A stretch of DNA of 64,000 nt from Streptomyces griseus (GTDB lineage Bacteria; Actinomycetota; Actinomycetes; Nanopelagicales; Nanopelagicaceae). The DNA is taken from the NCBI GenBank assembly GCA_945865365.1, contig CAMBDL010000009.1, positions 1 through 64,000 of the forward strand, written 5' to 3'. This document shows positions 36,705 to 46,730 of this stretch, piece by piece. The position numbers and the translations under genes were made by a program. Under the pieces are notes generated by a model. It had not been told where the DNA came from, searched no databases, and worked only from the letters and a program-made list of their open reading frames with translations. Each line of letters opens with the position of its first letter. Position 1 is the stretch's first letter.

Positions 36705-37685
36705 TTATCCTCTTACATCTGTCAAGAATCTGGAAGCACGCTCAAGACTTTGATCCAGGTACTTGGGCAGCATCTGTTTATGCTCTTGATTATTGGTCTC
36801 ACAAAGATAGTTCAGCAACATCAATCGTCGCTGTAAAAGTAGGGCTTTCATGGCATTGTCTGAATAGATCGGCAGAGCTCTGACGCTTCTATAGCCTTCA
36901 AGGAGGGCGGATTCCTGTTCGGGTGTATCAAGATAGTACAAAGCAACCGCAACATCCTGGGCAAGTAATCCATAACCACAATCATCAAAGTCAAAGATAT
37001 AGATCAAACCCTCATGGCACATCATGTTCCACCCATGAAGATCGGCGTGAATGATCTGTGCTGAAGAGTTTTCATACAGTTCATCAGTGAATTTCATGAT
37101 CTGCACTGCTGCCTCATGCAGCACGCTTCTATCTTTATCAGAGAGCTGGGACTTGGGACCAAATAGATAATCCTCGGTTCCCCACAGCAGATCCTTGAAA
37201 ATAGGCAGTTGCGCATTAGGTGAAAGTTGGAACTTTTCTGTGCTCTTATGCAACGTGGCGATAGTGCGCCCAATCAGATGGAGCTGCTCCATTGATGGTT
37301 CATCTCCAATCACATCACCCTCTAGCCATGTGTACAGAACGCAATTCAAAAGACGTCCACTATCACTATGTGCTATTGAAGTAACATAATCATCATGAAG
37401 ATTGGCAATCGGGGCGGGGACATAAACTTCTGGAATTCGATATAAGTACTGCGCCCATTCAATCTCAGCACAAATATCTGCACGTACCCTCGTAGAGTTG
37501 ATATTGATTCGTAGTGCGTACTTTTGCGCAGAATCCGTGGTTACGGCAAAGGTGGCGTTGAACTCATAGTTAATGCACTCTACCTCTGCTTCTAATACAC
37601 CATAGAGCTTCAAAACTTCATGCGCCGTTACAGTTAATGATGCTATCTGATCAGATTGGGTACGTTCAAAGAATTGATTGTTCAT
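36705..37685 (-). CDS. RdoA/SrkA-like phosphotransferase (COG2334 type)
   Basis: Protein-kinase-like fold, 326 residues from the ATG at 37685. The catalytic loop is HADLHGWNMM (His-x-Asp...Asn) and the metal site is FDFDDCG, as in SrkA/RdoA and homoserine-kinase-like enzymes. The beta-3 position has LRINI (Arg) in place of the classic Lys. The C-terminus is helical (LLLQRRLMLLNYL). The substrate is unknown: a protein, a small alcohol or an amino sugar are possible. The gene is wedged between uvrC (2-nt gap) and rapZ (4-nt gap) in an operon where relatives have no gene. Confidence 0.82.
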   Translation of the reverse strand: MNNQFFERTQSDQIASLTVTAHEVLKLYGVLEAEVECINYEFNATFAVTTDSAQKYALRININSTRVRADICAEIEWAQYLYRIPEVYVPAPIANLHDDYVTSIAHSDSGRLLNCVLYTWLEGDVIGDEPSMEQLHLIGRTIATLHKSTEKFQLSPNAQLPIFKDLLWGTEDYLFGPKSQLSDKDRSVLHEAAVQIMKFTDELYENSSAQIIHADLHGWNMMCHEGLIYIFDFDDCGYGLLAQDVAVALYYLDTPEQESALLEGYRSVRALPIYSDNAMKALLLQRRLMLLNYLCETNNQEHKQMLPKYLDQSLERASRFLTDVRG

Positions 37686-37687
37686 TA

Positions 37688-39607
37688 TCAATTCTCAACA
37701 ATCTCGCCGGTTTCAGTATTTACTTTTTGTGTACTTATTGCTGTGAGATGTGCTTCGATGATGGAGGCAGTCTTTGACCCTATTCCTGGCGTGGCACCAA
37801 TCTCTTCGACGCTGGCCTTTCGAATTGCGGCCACAGAACCAAAACGTTCGAGTAAGGCATTCCTTCGCACAGATCCAAGTTGGGGAATCTCATCCAAAAC
37901 TGATTCCAGCATCACTTTTGATCTACGTGATCGGTGAAATGTGATCGCAAACCTATGTGCCTCATCACGGATTCTTTGCAATAAATAGAGGCCCTCGCTG
38001 CTTCGGGGCAGGATTATCGGATCACTTGAACCGGGAATCCATACCTCCTCCAAACGTTTGGCTAAACCACACAGTGCAATGTCATTGATTCCAAGTTCAC
38101 TGAGCGCACGTGCCGCTGCATTTACTTGTGGCGCTCCACCATCGACCACTATCAGTTGTGGCGGATATGAAAACTTACTCAGCTTTCCACCTAGTTGGGC
38201 GACTTCGGCTTCATCAACGGACCTGTCGTCCAAAAGTCGCTTCATTCGTCGGGTAATGACTTGATGCATAGCCCGTGTGTCATCAAATCCCTCTGATGTA
38301 TCGATAATGAAACGGCGGTACTCACTCTTCTTAGCTAAACCATCTTCAAATACGACCATCGATGCCACTACTGATGTACCTGAGATATTGGAGATATCAA
38401 AGCATTCAATACGAAGCGGTGTGCGATCTAGATCTAACGCCTCTTCAATCTCTAGCAGGGCCTTGCCACTGACCGCCGCATCCGTTGCGCGCTTGCTCAG
38501 GAATTGAATCAATGAATACTGTGCGTTTCGTTTAACCGTCTGCAGAATCTCAACCTTTTCACCTCGCTGCGGAACTTTAAGGGAGACTGCGCCCCCACGT
38601 AGACTAGATAGCCACGCTTCAAGAGCAGGGGCATCTAGGGGCAGTTCATTAATCAATATCTGGGCAGGGATTTCATGTGGCGAACTTTGACTATAGATTG
38701 AGAAAAATAGCGCTCCCATCTCGTCATCGCCTTCTAGCGATTTACTTTGATCAACAATCCACGACCGCGAACCCTTGATTGCGCCACCTCTAATTATAAA
38801 TATCGAACCAGCGGCATGAGCGCCATCATGATGAATTGCAATGACATCAGCAGTTAAGTTATCGGGAAGGGCTGCATCGGTAGATTCCTGTGCGCGCTCG
38901 ATGGCGGTAATTGAATCTCTGATCTTTGTGGCACGTTCGAACTCTTCGCGCTCTGAGGCAAGCGCCATTTCATTGCGCAGCGTTGGAATAATGTCGGCAT
39001 TGCCGTCGGACATAAATGCAACCAAGCGATCTGATAGAGCCTTATGTTCGCTTTGACTTATCCAGTCAACGCAGGGCGCCGCACACTTACCTATATCCCC
39101 TAACAGGCATTGACGCTTACTGCGCTTGGCGCGTTCAAAGTTACCAGTTGAGCAGGAACGGATTGGAAATACTTTCAAAATCACATCGAAAGTATTTCGT
39201 AGCGCCCAAGTATGAGTAAAAGGTCCAAAGTAGGTGATTCCAGTGCGCTTGGATTTTCGAGTAATAAAGATCCGAGGGAACTCGTCGTTGTTAGTAACTG
39301 CTAAATATGGATAAGACTTGTCATCTTTAAACTGTACGTTGTAGTGAGGGTTGTACTGCTTGATCCAGGAGAACTCTAACTGCAGCGCCTCTACCTCGGT
39401 TGCAACGATTGTCCAATCAACTCGCACGGCCTCATGCACCATGCGGTCGGTCTTAGTTGCAAGATTTGCTTGAAAATAATTGCTGAGTCGATTTTTGAGA
39501 TTCTTAGCCTTACCAACATAAATAACTGTGTCGTCACTGTTGTAAAAACGATACACCCCAGGATGCTCAGGAATATTACTAGGCCGATAACTCTGAGGAT
39601 CTGCCAT
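37688..39607 (-). CDS. uvrC: Excinuclease ABC subunit C
   Basis: Makes the two incisions of nucleotide excision repair. The 639-residue protein has the GIY-YIG domain for the 3' cut (PGVYRFYNSDDTVIYVGKA, residues 16-34), a cysteine-containing region with CLLGDIGKCAAPCV, a UVR helix for UvrB binding (about 205-240, EREEFERATKIRDSI), the RNase H-like 5'-incision domain (CFDISNISGTSVVASMVVF, and VDGGAPQVNAA), and a tandem helix-hairpin-helix at the C-terminus (FGSVAAIRKASVEEIGATPG, in parts). Four nt after uvrA. Confidence 0.97.
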   Translation of the reverse strand: MADPQSYRPSNIPEHPGVYRFYNSDDTVIYVGKAKNLKNRLSNYFQANLATKTDRMVHEAVRVDWTIVATEVEALQLEFSWIKQYNPHYNVQFKDDKSYPYLAVTNNDEFPRIFITRKSKRTGITYFGPFTHTWALRNTFDVILKVFPIRSCSTGNFERAKRSKRQCLLGDIGKCAAPCVDWISQSEHKALSDRLVAFMSDGNADIIPTLRNEMALASEREEFERATKIRDSITAIERAQESTDAALPDNLTADVIAIHHDGAHAAGSIFIIRGGAIKGSRSWIVDQSKSLEGDDEMGALFFSIYSQSSPHEIPAQILINELPLDAPALEAWLSSLRGGAVSLKVPQRGEKVEILQTVKRNAQYSLIQFLSKRATDAAVSGKALLEIEEALDLDRTPLRIECFDISNISGTSVVASMVVFEDGLAKKSEYRRFIIDTSEGFDDTRAMHQVITRRMKRLLDDRSVDEAEVAQLGGKLSKFSYPPQLIVVDGGAPQVNAAARALSELGINDIALCGLAKRLEEVWIPGSSDPIILPRSSEGLYLLQRIRDEAHRFAITFHRSRRSKVMLESVLDEIPQLGSVRRNALLERFGSVAAIRKASVEEIGATPGIGSKTASIIEAHLTAISTQKVNTETGEIVEN

Positions 39608-39611
39608 CGCT

Positions 39612-42470
39612 TTACTTCTTAGCTGCTACTTTTCGATTAGTAGCCAACATCGGTGCCAAGTATTGACCCGTATAACTTGCTGCTACTTTAGCTACATCCT
39701 CTGGCGTTCCCTCGGCGACAACTAATCCCCCTCGGAAGCCTCCCTCTGGGCCCATGTCGATAACCCAGTCTGAGCATTTAATGACATCGAGGTTATGTTC
39801 AATAACAACAACTGTATTTCCAGTATCTACCAGGCGATTGAGCACAATCAGTAGCTTGCTGACGTCCTCGAAGTGCAGCCCTGTAGTTGGCTCATCGAGT
39901 ACATAAATCGTGCGTCCAGTTGATCTGCGTTGAAGTTCAGTTGATAGCTTTACACGTTGGGCTTCACCACCTGACAATGTTGGCGCCGACTGGCCAAGGC
40001 GTACATAGCCCAAGCCAACGTCATTGAGTGTTTTTAGGAAACGAGCAATTGTGGGTACAGATTCAAAGAAGGCATGGGCCTCTTCAATCGGCATATTCAA
40101 AACATCGGCGATGGTCTTGCCCTTGTAATGAACTTCTAATGTCTCTCGGTTATAGCGCGCTCCGTGACAGACCTCGCAAGGAACGTACACATCGGGCAAG
40201 AAGTTCATCTCGATAGTGATAGTTCCATCGCCAGAACAGTTTTCGCAGCGTCCACCTTTGACATTGAAAGAGAAGCGCCCTTGCTGATATCCGCGGATCT
40301 TGGCTTCAGTAGTTTCAGCAAATAGCGCGCGTACCTTGTCGAAAAGTCCAGTATATGTCGCTGGATTAGATCTAGGCGTGCGACCAATAGGCGATTGATC
40401 TACGTGTACGATTTTATCCAGTAGTTCAACTCCGGTGACACTGCGATGTCGTCCGGGAACAAGGCGTGCACCGTTGAGTTTATTGGCCAAGGTCGTATAT
40501 AAAATATCGTTGACGAGTGTGGATTTTCCCGATCCACTAACACCGGTAACCGAAACAAAGACTCCCAGTGGTACCTCTACATCTATATTTTGCAGATTGT
40601 TTTCTTTAGCACCTTTGACAGTAAGTACTCGTTTTAAATCCACAGGTCTGCGTTTTTGTGGGATCTCAATTGATTTGCGGCCTGAGAGATAAGCGCCTGT
40701 GATTGATTCTTTAGATGCAATGAGCTCTTCATAGCTTCCAGAAACTACAACATGGCCACCGTGTTCACCAGCTCCTGGACCGATATCTACAATCCAATCG
40801 GCGGTACGAATCGTCTCTTCATCATGTTCAACAACGATGAGGGTGTTTCCAAGATCTCGCAAATGAGTCAGCGTCTCAATTAACCGTCGATTGTCCCGTT
40901 GATGCAGACCAATACTTGGTTCATCCAAAACATAGAGAACTCCAACCAATCCACTGCCGATCTGCGTTGCTAAACGAATTCGCTGGGCCTCTCCACCAGA
41001 AAGCGTTGCCGCAGGTCTTGCTAAGGATAGATAATCCAAGCCAACATCGAGAAGGAAACCCAGGCGCGCGTGAACTTCCTTCATGACACGTTCGGCAATC
41101 TGCGCCTCACGTTTATTTAGTTTGATATTTTTAAGGAATTCGGCGCACTCTGAAATAGAAAGCTCGGTGATATCAGAGATGTTCTTATTGCCAATCGTTA
41201 CTGCTAACACCTCTGGCTTAAGGCGTGCACCTTTACACACCTGGCAAGGGATTTGACGCATATAAGCTTCGTACTTATCACGGCTGTAATCACTATCTGT
41301 CTCACTATGGCGGCGGTGAATGAATGGAACCACTCCCTCAAACCCAGTCGTATAATTCTTCGTTCCATAGCGGCCCTTGTACTTCATCTTAATCTCATAC
41401 TCATAGCCATTCATAATGGCTTCACGCGATTTAAGCGAGATTTTCTTCCACGGAGTATTGAGCGAGAAAGGCATATCTTTGGCTAAGGCTTCGAGTAGGC
41501 GTAAAAAGTAATCAGCTGACTGTCCACCCGACCAAGGCGCAATTGCACCGTCATTAATAGAGAGTGAGTCATCTGGAATGATGAGATCTTCATCGACCTC
41601 TAGCTTTGTTCCGATACCTGAACACTCTGGGCAGGCTCCAAAAGGTGAGTTGAATGAAAATGAACGCGGCTCTAACTCCTCAAAAGATAAGTTGCACTCA
41701 TGACAAGCTAGATGTTCGCTAAAGGTACGTTCTTTATCGGCAGATTTAGAATCAACAAAATCTAGAATGACGATGCCCGATGCTAAGCGCAAAGCAGTTT
41801 CAATTGAGTCTGTAAGGCGCGTCTTGCTCTCAGCTTTAGCGGTGAGGCGATCTACAACGACTTCAATGGTGTGCTTTTCCTGCTTCTTCAACTTAGGCGC
41901 TTCGTTAAGTTGAATAACTGTGCCGTCAACACGAGCTCGTGAGTATCCCTGTGTAATAAGTTCAGCAAATAGATCTAAGAACTCACCTTTGCGTGCACGG
42001 ACCACGGGAGCTAAGACTTGAAACTTTGTTGTTGCTGGCATAGCCAAGATTTGATCAACAATTGCTTGTGGAGATTGCCGTGAGACTGCTTTGCCACACT
42101 GAGGACAGTGCGGACGACCAGCACGGGCAAAGAGGAGACGCAGGTAGTCATAAACCTCGGTAATTGTGCCTACGGTGGAGCGAGGATTTCGATTTGTAGA
42201 TTTCTGATCGATTGAGACCGCTGGTGATAGACCCTCGATGAAATCTACGTCGGGCTTGTCCATCTGTCCTAAGAACTGACGCGCATAGGCCGACAAGGAT
42301 TCAACATATCGGCGCTGACCTTCGGCAAAGATTGTGTCAAAAGCTAAGGAGGATTTACCTGAGCCTGAAAGTCCAGTGAAAACAATAAGTGCGTTTCGAG
42401 GTAGCTCGATTGAGACATCTTTGAGGTTGTGTTCGCGGGCTCCGCGCACAATTAACTTATCGATACTCAC
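39612..42470 (-). CDS. uvrA: Excinuclease ABC subunit A
   Basis: Damage-recognition ATPase of nucleotide excision repair, 952 residues, with two ABC cassettes. The first Walker A is GLSGSGKSS near residue 33, with the UvrB-binding and DNA-binding insertions after it. The zinc module is [16 protein letters not shown] ... CPEC. The second cassette has GVSGSGKST and the zinc finger CENCSGDG ... CEVC; signature motifs are LSGGEAQR (twice). It starts with GTG (42470), overlapping the uvrB stop by 1 nt. Confidence 0.97.
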   Translation of the reverse strand: MSIDKLIVRGAREHNLKDVSIELPRNALIVFTGLSGSGKSSLAFDTIFAEGQRRYVESLSAYARQFLGQMDKPDVDFIEGLSPAVSIDQKSTNRNPRSTVGTITEVYDYLRLLFARAGRPHCPQCGKAVSRQSPQAIVDQILAMPATTKFQVLAPVVRARKGEFLDLFAELITQGYSRARVDGTVIQLNEAPKLKKQEKHTIEVVVDRLTAKAESKTRLTDSIETALRLASGIVILDFVDSKSADKERTFSEHLACHECNLSFEELEPRSFSFNSPFGACPECSGIGTKLEVDEDLIIPDDSLSINDGAIAPWSGGQSADYFLRLLEALAKDMPFSLNTPWKKISLKSREAIMNGYEYEIKMKYKGRYGTKNYTTGFEGVVPFIHRRHSETDSDYSRDKYEAYMRQIPCQVCKGARLKPEVLAVTIGNKNISDITELSISECAEFLKNIKLNKREAQIAERVMKEVHARLGFLLDVGLDYLSLARPAATLSGGEAQRIRLATQIGSGLVGVLYVLDEPSIGLHQRDNRRLIETLTHLRDLGNTLIVVEHDEETIRTADWIVDIGPGAGEHGGHVVVSGSYEELIASKESITGAYLSGRKSIEIPQKRRPVDLKRVLTVKGAKENNLQNIDVEVPLGVFVSVTGVSGSGKSTLVNDILYTTLANKLNGARLVPGRHRSVTGVELLDKIVHVDQSPIGRTPRSNPATYTGLFDKVRALFAETTEAKIRGYQQGRFSFNVKGGRCENCSGDGTITIEMNFLPDVYVPCEVCHGARYNRETLEVHYKGKTIADVLNMPIEEAHAFFESVPTIARFLKTLNDVGLGYVRLGQSAPTLSGGEAQRVKLSTELQRRSTGRTIYVLDEPTTGLHFEDVSKLLIVLNRLVDTGNTVVVIEHNLDVIKCSDWVIDMGPEGGFRGGLVVAEGTPEDVAKVAASYTGQYLAPMLATNRKVAAKK

Positions 42471-44551
42471 TAAATCCCTGCCTCTTCCATCGATCGTAGC
42501 TCTTTCTTTAAAATCTTAATTTCATCACGCAATCTAGCGGCAACTTCAAACTGCAGCTCAGCGGCGGCATTCTTCATCTGATCAGTGAGCGAGCCTATCA
42601 ACGCCATTAAATCCTGTCGCGGCAAAGATGCACGTGAATTGCCATATAAGCCAACTGATGGAGCGCTCTTCTGGTTAGCCTTCTTATTGGCGGCCAATAA
42701 GTCTTCAGTATCTTCTGACTCTCGATTGATTAAATCTGTAATATCAGCAATCTTCTTTCGTAGTGGTTGGGGATCCACTCCCCTCTCAAGGTTGTAGGCA
42801 ACTTGCTTGGCTCGTCGCCGATTAGTTTCATCGATCGCCTTAGCCATGGAGTCTGTGATGTTGTCGGCATACATATGAACTTCACCTGAAACATTTCGCG
42901 CTGCACGTCCTATGGTTTGAATCAAGGATGTAGCAGAGCGTAAAAAACCCTCTTTATCAGCATCTAAAATAGCAACGAGTGAAACTTCTGGAAGATCTAA
43001 ACCTTCACGCAGCAAGTTAATTCCAATCAACACATCATATTCACCCATGCGAAGTTCGCGCAGTAATTCAACGCGCCTCAAGGTATCAACCTCAGAGTGG
43101 AGATAACGCACGCGCACGCCTTTTTCCTGCATATAATCAGTGAGATCTTCCGACATCTTTTTAGTTAAAGTCGTTACTAGAACGCGCTCATTCTTATCGG
43201 CTCGAATCTTAATCTCTTGTAATAGATCATCAATCTGCCCCTTTATAGGTTTAATGACTATCTGAGGATCTACCAAACCAGTTGGGCGAATCACTTGTTC
43301 TACAACATCGCCATTGACTTTAGCCATCTCGTACTTGCCAGGAGTGGCCGATAGATAGAGCTTTTGTCCCGTGCGATCTAGAAATTCCGGGAACTTTAGT
43401 GGGCGATTATCTAATGCACTCGGCAGGCGAAAACCATGCTCTACCAATGTTCGCTTTCGTGATGCATCTCCTTCGAACATGGCCCCTAACTGCGGCACTG
43501 TCACATGGCTCTCATCAATAACAACTAGAAAATCCTCTGGGAAATAATCGAGTAAACAATTTGGTGCAGAACCAGCTTCTCGCCCATCTAAATGGCGGGA
43601 ATAGTTTTCAATACCACTGCAAAAACCAATCTGCTCCATCATCTCAACATCAAAAGTTGTACGCATACGAAGTCGCTGAGCCTCAAGCAGTTTGCCCTGT
43701 TTTTCAAATAAATTGAGTTGAATCTGTAGCTCATCCTCGATCTCACCAATAGCCCGTTTAATTGTCTCTGGCCCCGCTGCGTAATGGGTGGCCGGGAATA
43801 TATACATCTCGGTTTCATCGCGAATGATCTCCCCCGTTAACGGATGCAGCGTTGAAATCTTTTCAATCTCATCTCCAAACATCTCAATACGGATGGCAAG
43901 CTCTTCATACATCGGAATGATCTCAATAGTGTCCCCGCGCACTCTAAAAGTTCCACGCTCAAAGGCCATATCGTTACGTTTGTACTGCACATCAACAAAG
44001 CGACGCAGTAGCGCATTTCGCTCGATTTCATCTCCAACGCGTAGAGTTACCATTCGATCGATGTACTCCTGGGGAGTGCCAAGTCCATAAATGCATGAAA
44101 CCGTTGCAACAACTATGACATCGCGCCGTGTTAAAAGTGAGTTAGTAGCCGAATGGCGAAGACGTTCAACTTCATCATTAACGCTTGAGTCCTTCTCAAT
44201 AAATGTATCCGTCTGAGGAACATATGCCTCAGGTTGATAATAGTCATAGTAGGAAACAAAGTATTCAACGGCATTATTGGGCAATAACTCTCGAAACTCA
44301 TTAGCCAATTGGGCAGCCAACGTTTTATTGGGCGCAAGCACTAGTGTTGGTCGCTGAAGTTTTTCGATTAACCATGCAGTTGAAGCAGACTTGCCAGTAC
44401 CTGTTGCACCTAACAAGACAACGTCTTGTTCACCGGCCTCCAAGCGCCGAGCTATCTCAGCGATCGCCTCCGGTTGATCACCGGCCGGTATGTAATCACT
44501 AATAACCTGAAATGGCTCAACTCGACGTTGTATATCTGAGACTGGGCGCAT
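42470..44551 (-). CDS. uvrB: Excinuclease ABC subunit B
   Basis: Helicase-like subunit that verifies damage and loads UvrC. The 693-residue protein has Walker [11 protein letters not shown] near residue 49, the DNA-strand-separating beta-hairpin segment [13 protein letters not shown], the superfamily 2 motifs with [10 protein letters not shown], the IGRAARN motif VI, and a C-terminal UVR motif ([20 protein letters not shown]) that meets UvrC. Its start is leaderless: a TAGACT that includes the coaE stop codon ends 6 nt before the ATG. Cotranscribed with uvrA and uvrC. Confidence 0.97.
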   Translation of the reverse strand: MRPVSDIQRRVEPFQVISDYIPAGDQPEAIAEIARRLEAGEQDVVLLGATGTGKSASTAWLIEKLQRPTLVLAPNKTLAAQLANEFRELLPNNAVEYFVSYYDYYQPEAYVPQTDTFIEKDSSVNDEVERLRHSATNSLLTRRDVIVVATVSCIYGLGTPQEYIDRMVTLRVGDEIERNALLRRFVDVQYKRNDMAFERGTFRVRGDTIEIIPMYEELAIRIEMFGDEIEKISTLHPLTGEIIRDETEMYIFPATHYAAGPETIKRAIGEIEDELQIQLNLFEKQGKLLEAQRLRMRTTFDVEMMEQIGFCSGIENYSRHLDGREAGSAPNCLLDYFPEDFLVVIDESHVTVPQLGAMFEGDASRKRTLVEHGFRLPSALDNRPLKFPEFLDRTGQKLYLSATPGKYEMAKVNGDVVEQVIRPTGLVDPQIVIKPIKGQIDDLLQEIKIRADKNERVLVTTLTKKMSEDLTDYMQEKGVRVRYLHSEVDTLRRVELLRELRMGEYDVLIGINLLREGLDLPEVSLVAILDADKEGFLRSATSLIQTIGRAARNVSGEVHMYADNITDSMAKAIDETNRRRAKQVAYNLERGVDPQPLRKKIADITDLINRESEDTEDLLAANKKANQKSAPSVGLYGNSRASLPRQDLMALIGSLTDQMKNAAAELQFEVAARLRDEIKILKKELRSMEEAGI

Positions 44552-44557
44552 TGTGTA

Positions 44558-44563
44558 AGTCTA
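44558..44563 (-). promoter_or_regulatory. -10 element of uvrB, overlapping the coaE stop
   Basis: TAGACT on the minus strand uses the coaE stop TAG as its first half; 6 nt separate it from the uvrB ATG. It fits the leaderless pattern of the window. No -35 is evident, and no LexA-type box is visible next to it. Confidence 0.45.
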
Positions 44564-45151
44564 GTTTGAAGTCGGCGCTAATCCATCCCAAATAATCTCA
44601 ACTTGGCGCAGCAGGTCATCTTCACTGCCACTGTTTTCAAGGACAAAGTCGGCGACGCTGACCCTCTGCTCACGTGTTGCTTGCGCTGCTATACGGGAGT
44701 TGATTTCGGAGAGGTGTAGGCCCTTAGCACGCAAGCGTTGTATGCGTATCTGCGTATCCGCCTCTACTGTGATGACGGTATCAAATCGTTTGGCGGCATC
44801 TTTTTCAAATAGTAAGGGAATCTCATAGATAAGAATTTGATCACCTGTAAGGGATTGAATGGCCTCATTAAACTCTGAGGCCACACGGGGATGAACAATT
44901 GCCTCTAGGACTGCTAAAGCTTGAGGATCCTTGAAAACAATATCACCGAGTACCCGCCTATCGATATCTCCATCTTTTAAAATTGAATCTCCAAAATGAC
45001 TTACCACTTCATCGAAACCTTGCGTTCCACGAGAGATTACTTCTCGAGCTAACTGATCTGCATCGATTACCAATGCTCCTAGCTCTGCGAAAAACTGCGC
45101 GGCCAGTGATTTTCCGCTTCCAATTCCACCCGTTAAAGCAATCACGCGCAT
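44561..45151 (-). CDS. coaE: Dephospho-CoA kinase
   Basis: Phosphorylates dephospho-CoA on the 3' hydroxyl, the last step of coenzyme A synthesis. The 196-residue P-loop kinase has GGIGSGKS at residues 8-15, ALVIDADQLAREV (substrate-binding Asp), and the IYEIPLLFE segment. The actinobacterial C-terminal UPF0157 extension seen in mycobacteria is absent, so this is the short bacterial form. It stops 9 nt before uvrB and follows the rpsA terminator. Confidence 0.96.
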   Translation of the reverse strand: MRVIALTGGIGSGKSLAAQFFAELGALVIDADQLAREVISRGTQGFDEVVSHFGDSILKDGDIDRRVLGDIVFKDPQALAVLEAIVHPRVASEFNEAIQSLTGDQILIYEIPLLFEKDAAKRFDTVITVEADTQIRIQRLRAKGLHLSEINSRIAAQATREQRVSVADFVLENSGSEDDLLRQVEIIWDGLAPTSN

Positions 45152-45157
45152 GTGTAA

Positions 45158-45186
45158 AGGATAGCGTTAAGAGGTTAGTTGGTTAA
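45158..45186 (-). promoter_or_regulatory. coaE promoter (leaderless)
   Basis: Minus-strand -35 TTAACC (45181-45186), 17-bp spacer and -10 TATCCT (45158-45163), ending 6 nt before the coaE ATG. It follows directly on the rpsA terminator T-tract, giving coaE-uvrBA a promoter of its own. Confidence 0.55.
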
Positions 45187-45224
45187 AAATAGAAAAGACC
45201 CGACTGTAGAGTCGGGCCTTTTCT
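45184..45224 (-). terminator. rpsA terminator
   Basis: A strong hairpin with a 7-bp CCCGACT/AGTCGGG core, CTAC loop and A/T-rich extension (AAAAGG ... TCTTTT), followed on the minus strand by TATTTTT. It starts 14 nt after the rpsA stop. The symmetric A and T tracts make it potentially bidirectional. Confidence 0.88.
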
Positions 45225-45237
45225 GGAGTATTAACTT

Positions 45238-46602
45238 TTATTCAGCAGCTTCGACCTCTACTACATCGCTCTCAGGAGTAGCCGCTGCATCGGCCGCCTT
45301 AGCCTCTGCCTTTTGCTTCTTGTGTGCCATGAAACGCTCTTGAGCTTGGGCGTACTGCTGCTCCCACTCTTCACGTGCAGTTTCAAAGCCTGGCTTCCAC
45401 TCTTGGCTCTCAGAATCAAAGCCTTCTGGATAGATGAAGTTTCCTTCAGCATCATAACGAGCTGCCATTCCATATTGAGTTGGATCAAAGGCTTCAATCT
45501 CAATCTCTTGTCCTTCATTGGCTTGCTTCAATGAGAGTGAGATTCGACGACGCTCTAAGTCAATATCAATAATCTTTACGAAGAGTTCGTCATCAACGGC
45601 AACGACCTGCTCTGGAATCTCAACGTGGCGCTCGGCCAACTCTGAGATGTGAACAAGGCCTTCAATGCCCTCATGAACGCGGATGAATGCACCAAATGGA
45701 ACAAGCTTTGTCACAACGCCTGGCACAACCTGATTGATTGTGTGCGTACGAGCAAATGCCTGCCATGGATCTTCTTGTGTCGCCTTTAGTGAGAGCGAAA
45801 CACGCTCGCGCTCAAAGTCAACTTCAAGAACTTCAACAGTGACTTCGTCGCCAACTTCAACGACTTCACCTGGATGATCAATGTGCTTCCATGAAAGCTC
45901 AGAGACGTGGACAAGACCATCAACGCCACCTAGATCTACGAATGCACCAAAGTTCACGATAGATGAAACAACACCTGTACGGACTTGACCCTTTTGTAGC
46001 TGGTTCAAGAAAGTTGTGCGCGACTCCGACTGAGTCTGCTCAAGAAATGCACGACGAGAAAGAACAACGTTATTACGATTCTTATCGAGTTCGATAATGC
46101 GAGCTTCAACCTGCTTACCAATATATGGAGTCAGGTCGCGTACGCGGCGCATTTCAACAAGGGATGCTGGCAAGAAGCCACGTAGTCCAATGTCAACGAT
46201 GAGTCCACCCTTAACAACTTCAATAACAGTTCCGATAACAACTTCGTCACGCTCTTTCTTGCCTTCAATGTCTCCCCATGCTCGCTCATACTGTGCGCGC
46301 TTCTTGGAGAGAATAAGGCGGCCTTCTTTGTCCTCTTTTTGAAGAACAAGGGCTTCAATGCTTTCTCCGACTTTAACAATCTCATGTGGGTCTACATCGT
46401 GGCGAATTGAAAGCTCACGTGAAGGGATAACACCTTCTGTCTTGTAGCCAATGTCAACGAGAACTTCTTCGCGACCAACTTGAACGATTGTTCCGGTGAC
46501 GAGATCTCCGTCATTAAAATTTCGAATTGTTCCTTCGATTGCCGCTAGAAAATCTTCGGCTGATCCAATGTCATTTACTGCAATTACTGGCGTTGTAGAC
46601 AA
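45238..46602 (-). CDS. rpsA: 30S ribosomal protein S1
   Basis: RNA-binding ribosomal protein that helps recruit mRNA. I start it at the TTG at 46602 (454 residues, beginning STTPVIAVNDIG after the initiator) because CGGAG lies 5 nt upstream. The open frame to 46728 adds 42 non-conserved residues. Four S1 domains are visible (about 35-105, 125-190, 210-280 and 295-365), each with a GxVxxIVxFGAFVxL-like core, followed by an acidic/basic tail. Actinobacterial S1 has four domains, compared with six in E. coli. It is monocistronic with a strong terminator and is divergent from the MFS gene. Confidence 0.95.
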   Translation of the reverse strand: MSTTPVIAVNDIGSAEDFLAAIEGTIRNFNDGDLVTGTIVQVGREEVLVDIGYKTEGVIPSRELSIRHDVDPHEIVKVGESIEALVLQKEDKEGRLILSKKRAQYERAWGDIEGKKERDEVVIGTVIEVVKGGLIVDIGLRGFLPASLVEMRRVRDLTPYIGKQVEARIIELDKNRNNVVLSRRAFLEQTQSESRTTFLNQLQKGQVRTGVVSSIVNFGAFVDLGGVDGLVHVSELSWKHIDHPGEVVEVGDEVTVEVLEVDFERERVSLSLKATQEDPWQAFARTHTINQVVPGVVTKLVPFGAFIRVHEGIEGLVHISELAERHVEIPEQVVAVDDELFVKIIDIDLERRRISLSLKQANEGQEIEIEAFDPTQYGMAARYDAEGNFIYPEGFDSESQEWKPGFETAREEWEQQYAQAQERFMAHKKQKAEAKAADAAATPESDVVEVEAAE

Positions 46603-46715
46603 GTGAGCTCCGTAGGGATAGATGAGTAGTAGTTTCCGCTTTCGCGGCTGGAGGGCAAGAGTACGGTTGAAGCGTATAAAGGAGCAAATCCGCACTGTGC
46701 GCTGGGCGAAATCAA

Positions 46716-46721
46716 TAGAAT
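46716..46721 (+). promoter_or_regulatory. -10 element of MFS gene
   Basis: TAGAAT ends 9 nt before the ATG at 46731. This is slightly further than at the other leaderless genes but still leaves no room for a Shine-Dalgarno sequence. No clear -35. Confidence 0.35.
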
Positions 46722-46730
46722 GAGCCAACT

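Noticed and set aside
46603-46728. 42-residue N-terminal extension of ribosomal protein S1
   Set aside because: S1 proteins start near STTPVIAVNDIG; a TTG with a GGAG site upstream explains the start, and the extension covers the divergent promoter region.
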